A stretch of DNA of 7,775 nucleotides. Source: Chromatiales bacterium (GTDB taxonomy: Bacteria; Pseudomonadota; Gammaproteobacteria; UBA6429; Thiohalophilaceae). This document shows positions 7,497-7,775 of the stretch, piece by piece (positions within the stretch are counted from its first letter, which is position 1; every line of letters begins with the position of its first letter). The notes beneath the pieces were generated by a model. That model had not been told where the DNA came from and ran no database searches. It saw only the letters and a list, made by a program, of their open reading frames with translations. The DNA is taken from the NCBI GenBank assembly GCA_024641465.1, contig JAHEDB010000090.1, forward strand, positions 1 through 7,775, read 5' to 3'. A program made the translations under genes and the position numbers.

Positions 7497-7620
7497 AGTC
7501 GTAGCCCGGATGTAATGCAATGGAATCCGGGAATGCCTGTGGGTCGCTCCCGTATTTCGCTAGCGCTGCATACGGGCTACGGATTTATATAGATTTTCTT
7601 CGCGTCTTCTGGACTTCGTG
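7497..7620. repeat. Palindromic REP/MITE-like repeat, copy 1
   Basis: This 124-bp unit recurs 155 bp further on with 121 of 124 identical bases. It is built from nested palindromes. CGTAGCCC (7500-7507) pairs with GGGCTACG (7574-7581) as an outer stem. CCCGGAT (7505-7511) pairs with ATCCGGG (7525-7531) as a left arm. CCCGTAT (7549-7555) pairs with ATACGGG (7570-7576) as a right arm, whose loop contains the palindrome CGCTAGCG. The arms compete with the outer stem for the CCC and GGG bases, so alternative folds are possible. GTAGCCCGGAT...ATCCGGG repeats of this look are common between genes in gammaproteobacteria and resemble REP elements mobilised by RAYT (Y1) transposases. No transposase lies in the window. 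The small open frames that cross it are by-products of the palindromes. Confidence 0.85.
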
Positions 7621-7628
7621 GAGAAAAT
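7593..7628. other. Imperfect hairpin at the end of repeat copy 1
   Basis: ATTTTCTTCGCG (7593-7604) can pair with CGTGGAGAAAAT (7617-7628) over 12 positions including two G-T pairs, with a 12-nt loop. It is followed by a second inverted repeat, GAAAA-TAG-TTTTC (7623-7635). The right stem extends past the 124-bp identity, so the true repeat unit may include this hairpin; the matching part of copy 2 lies outside the window. Confidence 0.5.
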
Positions 7629-7651
7629 AGTTTTCTATAGCCGACCGGCCC

Positions 7652-7775
7652 AGTCGTAGCCCGGATGCAATGCAATGGAATCCGGGAATGCCTGTGGGTC
7701 GCTCCCGTATTTCGCTAGCGCTGCATACGGGCTACGGATTTATATAGATTTTCTTCGCGTCTTCGAGACTTCGTG
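7652..7775. repeat. Palindromic REP/MITE-like repeat, copy 2, runs off the window
   Basis: This is a direct copy of the unit at 7497-7620, in the same orientation and separated from it by 31 bp. It differs at three positions: C for T at 7667, and GA for TG near 7764-7765. All palindromic arms are preserved, including CCCGGAT/ATCCGGG and CCCGTAT/ATACGGG. Identity continues to the last base of the window, so the element is probably incomplete here and a longer array may follow. Confidence 0.85.

Noticed and set aside
7401..7592. 63-codon plus-strand open frame at the right end
   Set aside because: It runs into the palindromic repeat and its second half is just the repeat translated; such frames are common artefacts of this kind of element.
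7497..7775. CRISPR array
   Set aside because: Only two 124-bp units with a 31-bp gap; the units are far too long and are full of palindromes, unlike CRISPR repeats, and no cas gene is present.

Overview
The window reads as a chromosomal segment from a gammaproteobacterium. This is inferred from the gene types, the moderately GC-rich coding sequence and the REP-like palindromic repeats at the right end. No species can be named from the sequence. It holds three complete genes, several clear cis-acting sites, and non-coding flanks that carry repeats and possible decayed coding remnants.

Layout, left to right. Positions 1-287 hold no intact gene, only a short coding-looking stretch on the minus strand (123-242) that may be the tail of a decayed gene. 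A hairpin plus T-tract at 254-275 terminates the next gene. Positions 288-1973 (minus) encode a membrane-bound hybrid-free sensor histidine kinase (six-helix membrane module, PAS, HisKA, HATPase_c) with no response regulator beside it. A 334-bp divergent intergenic region (1974-2307) separates it from a plus-strand RlmI-type 23S rRNA cytosine-C5 methyltransferase (2308-3540). After a 275-bp gap, positions 3816-7244 (plus) encode a large exported protein. It has a signal peptide, a DUF7948-type N-terminal domain, seven SBBP repeats that should form one seven-bladed beta-propeller, three PKD-like Ig domains sharing a DDGLPNPP motif, and a DUF5666-like C-terminal domain. A strong intrinsic terminator follows at 7256-7288.

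The right end (7293-7775) is non-coding. It has a second possible coding remnant on the minus strand, and two near-identical 124-bp copies of a palindrome-rich REP/MITE-like repeat 155 bp apart. The second copy runs to the last base of the window.

The three genes look like independent transcription units: the kinase is divergent from the methyltransferase, and the exported protein has its own leader, strong ribosome binding site and terminator. I see no evidence that they act in one pathway. I did not find a convincing new multi-gene system here. The features most worth a second look are the architecture of the large exported protein and the right-end repeats.
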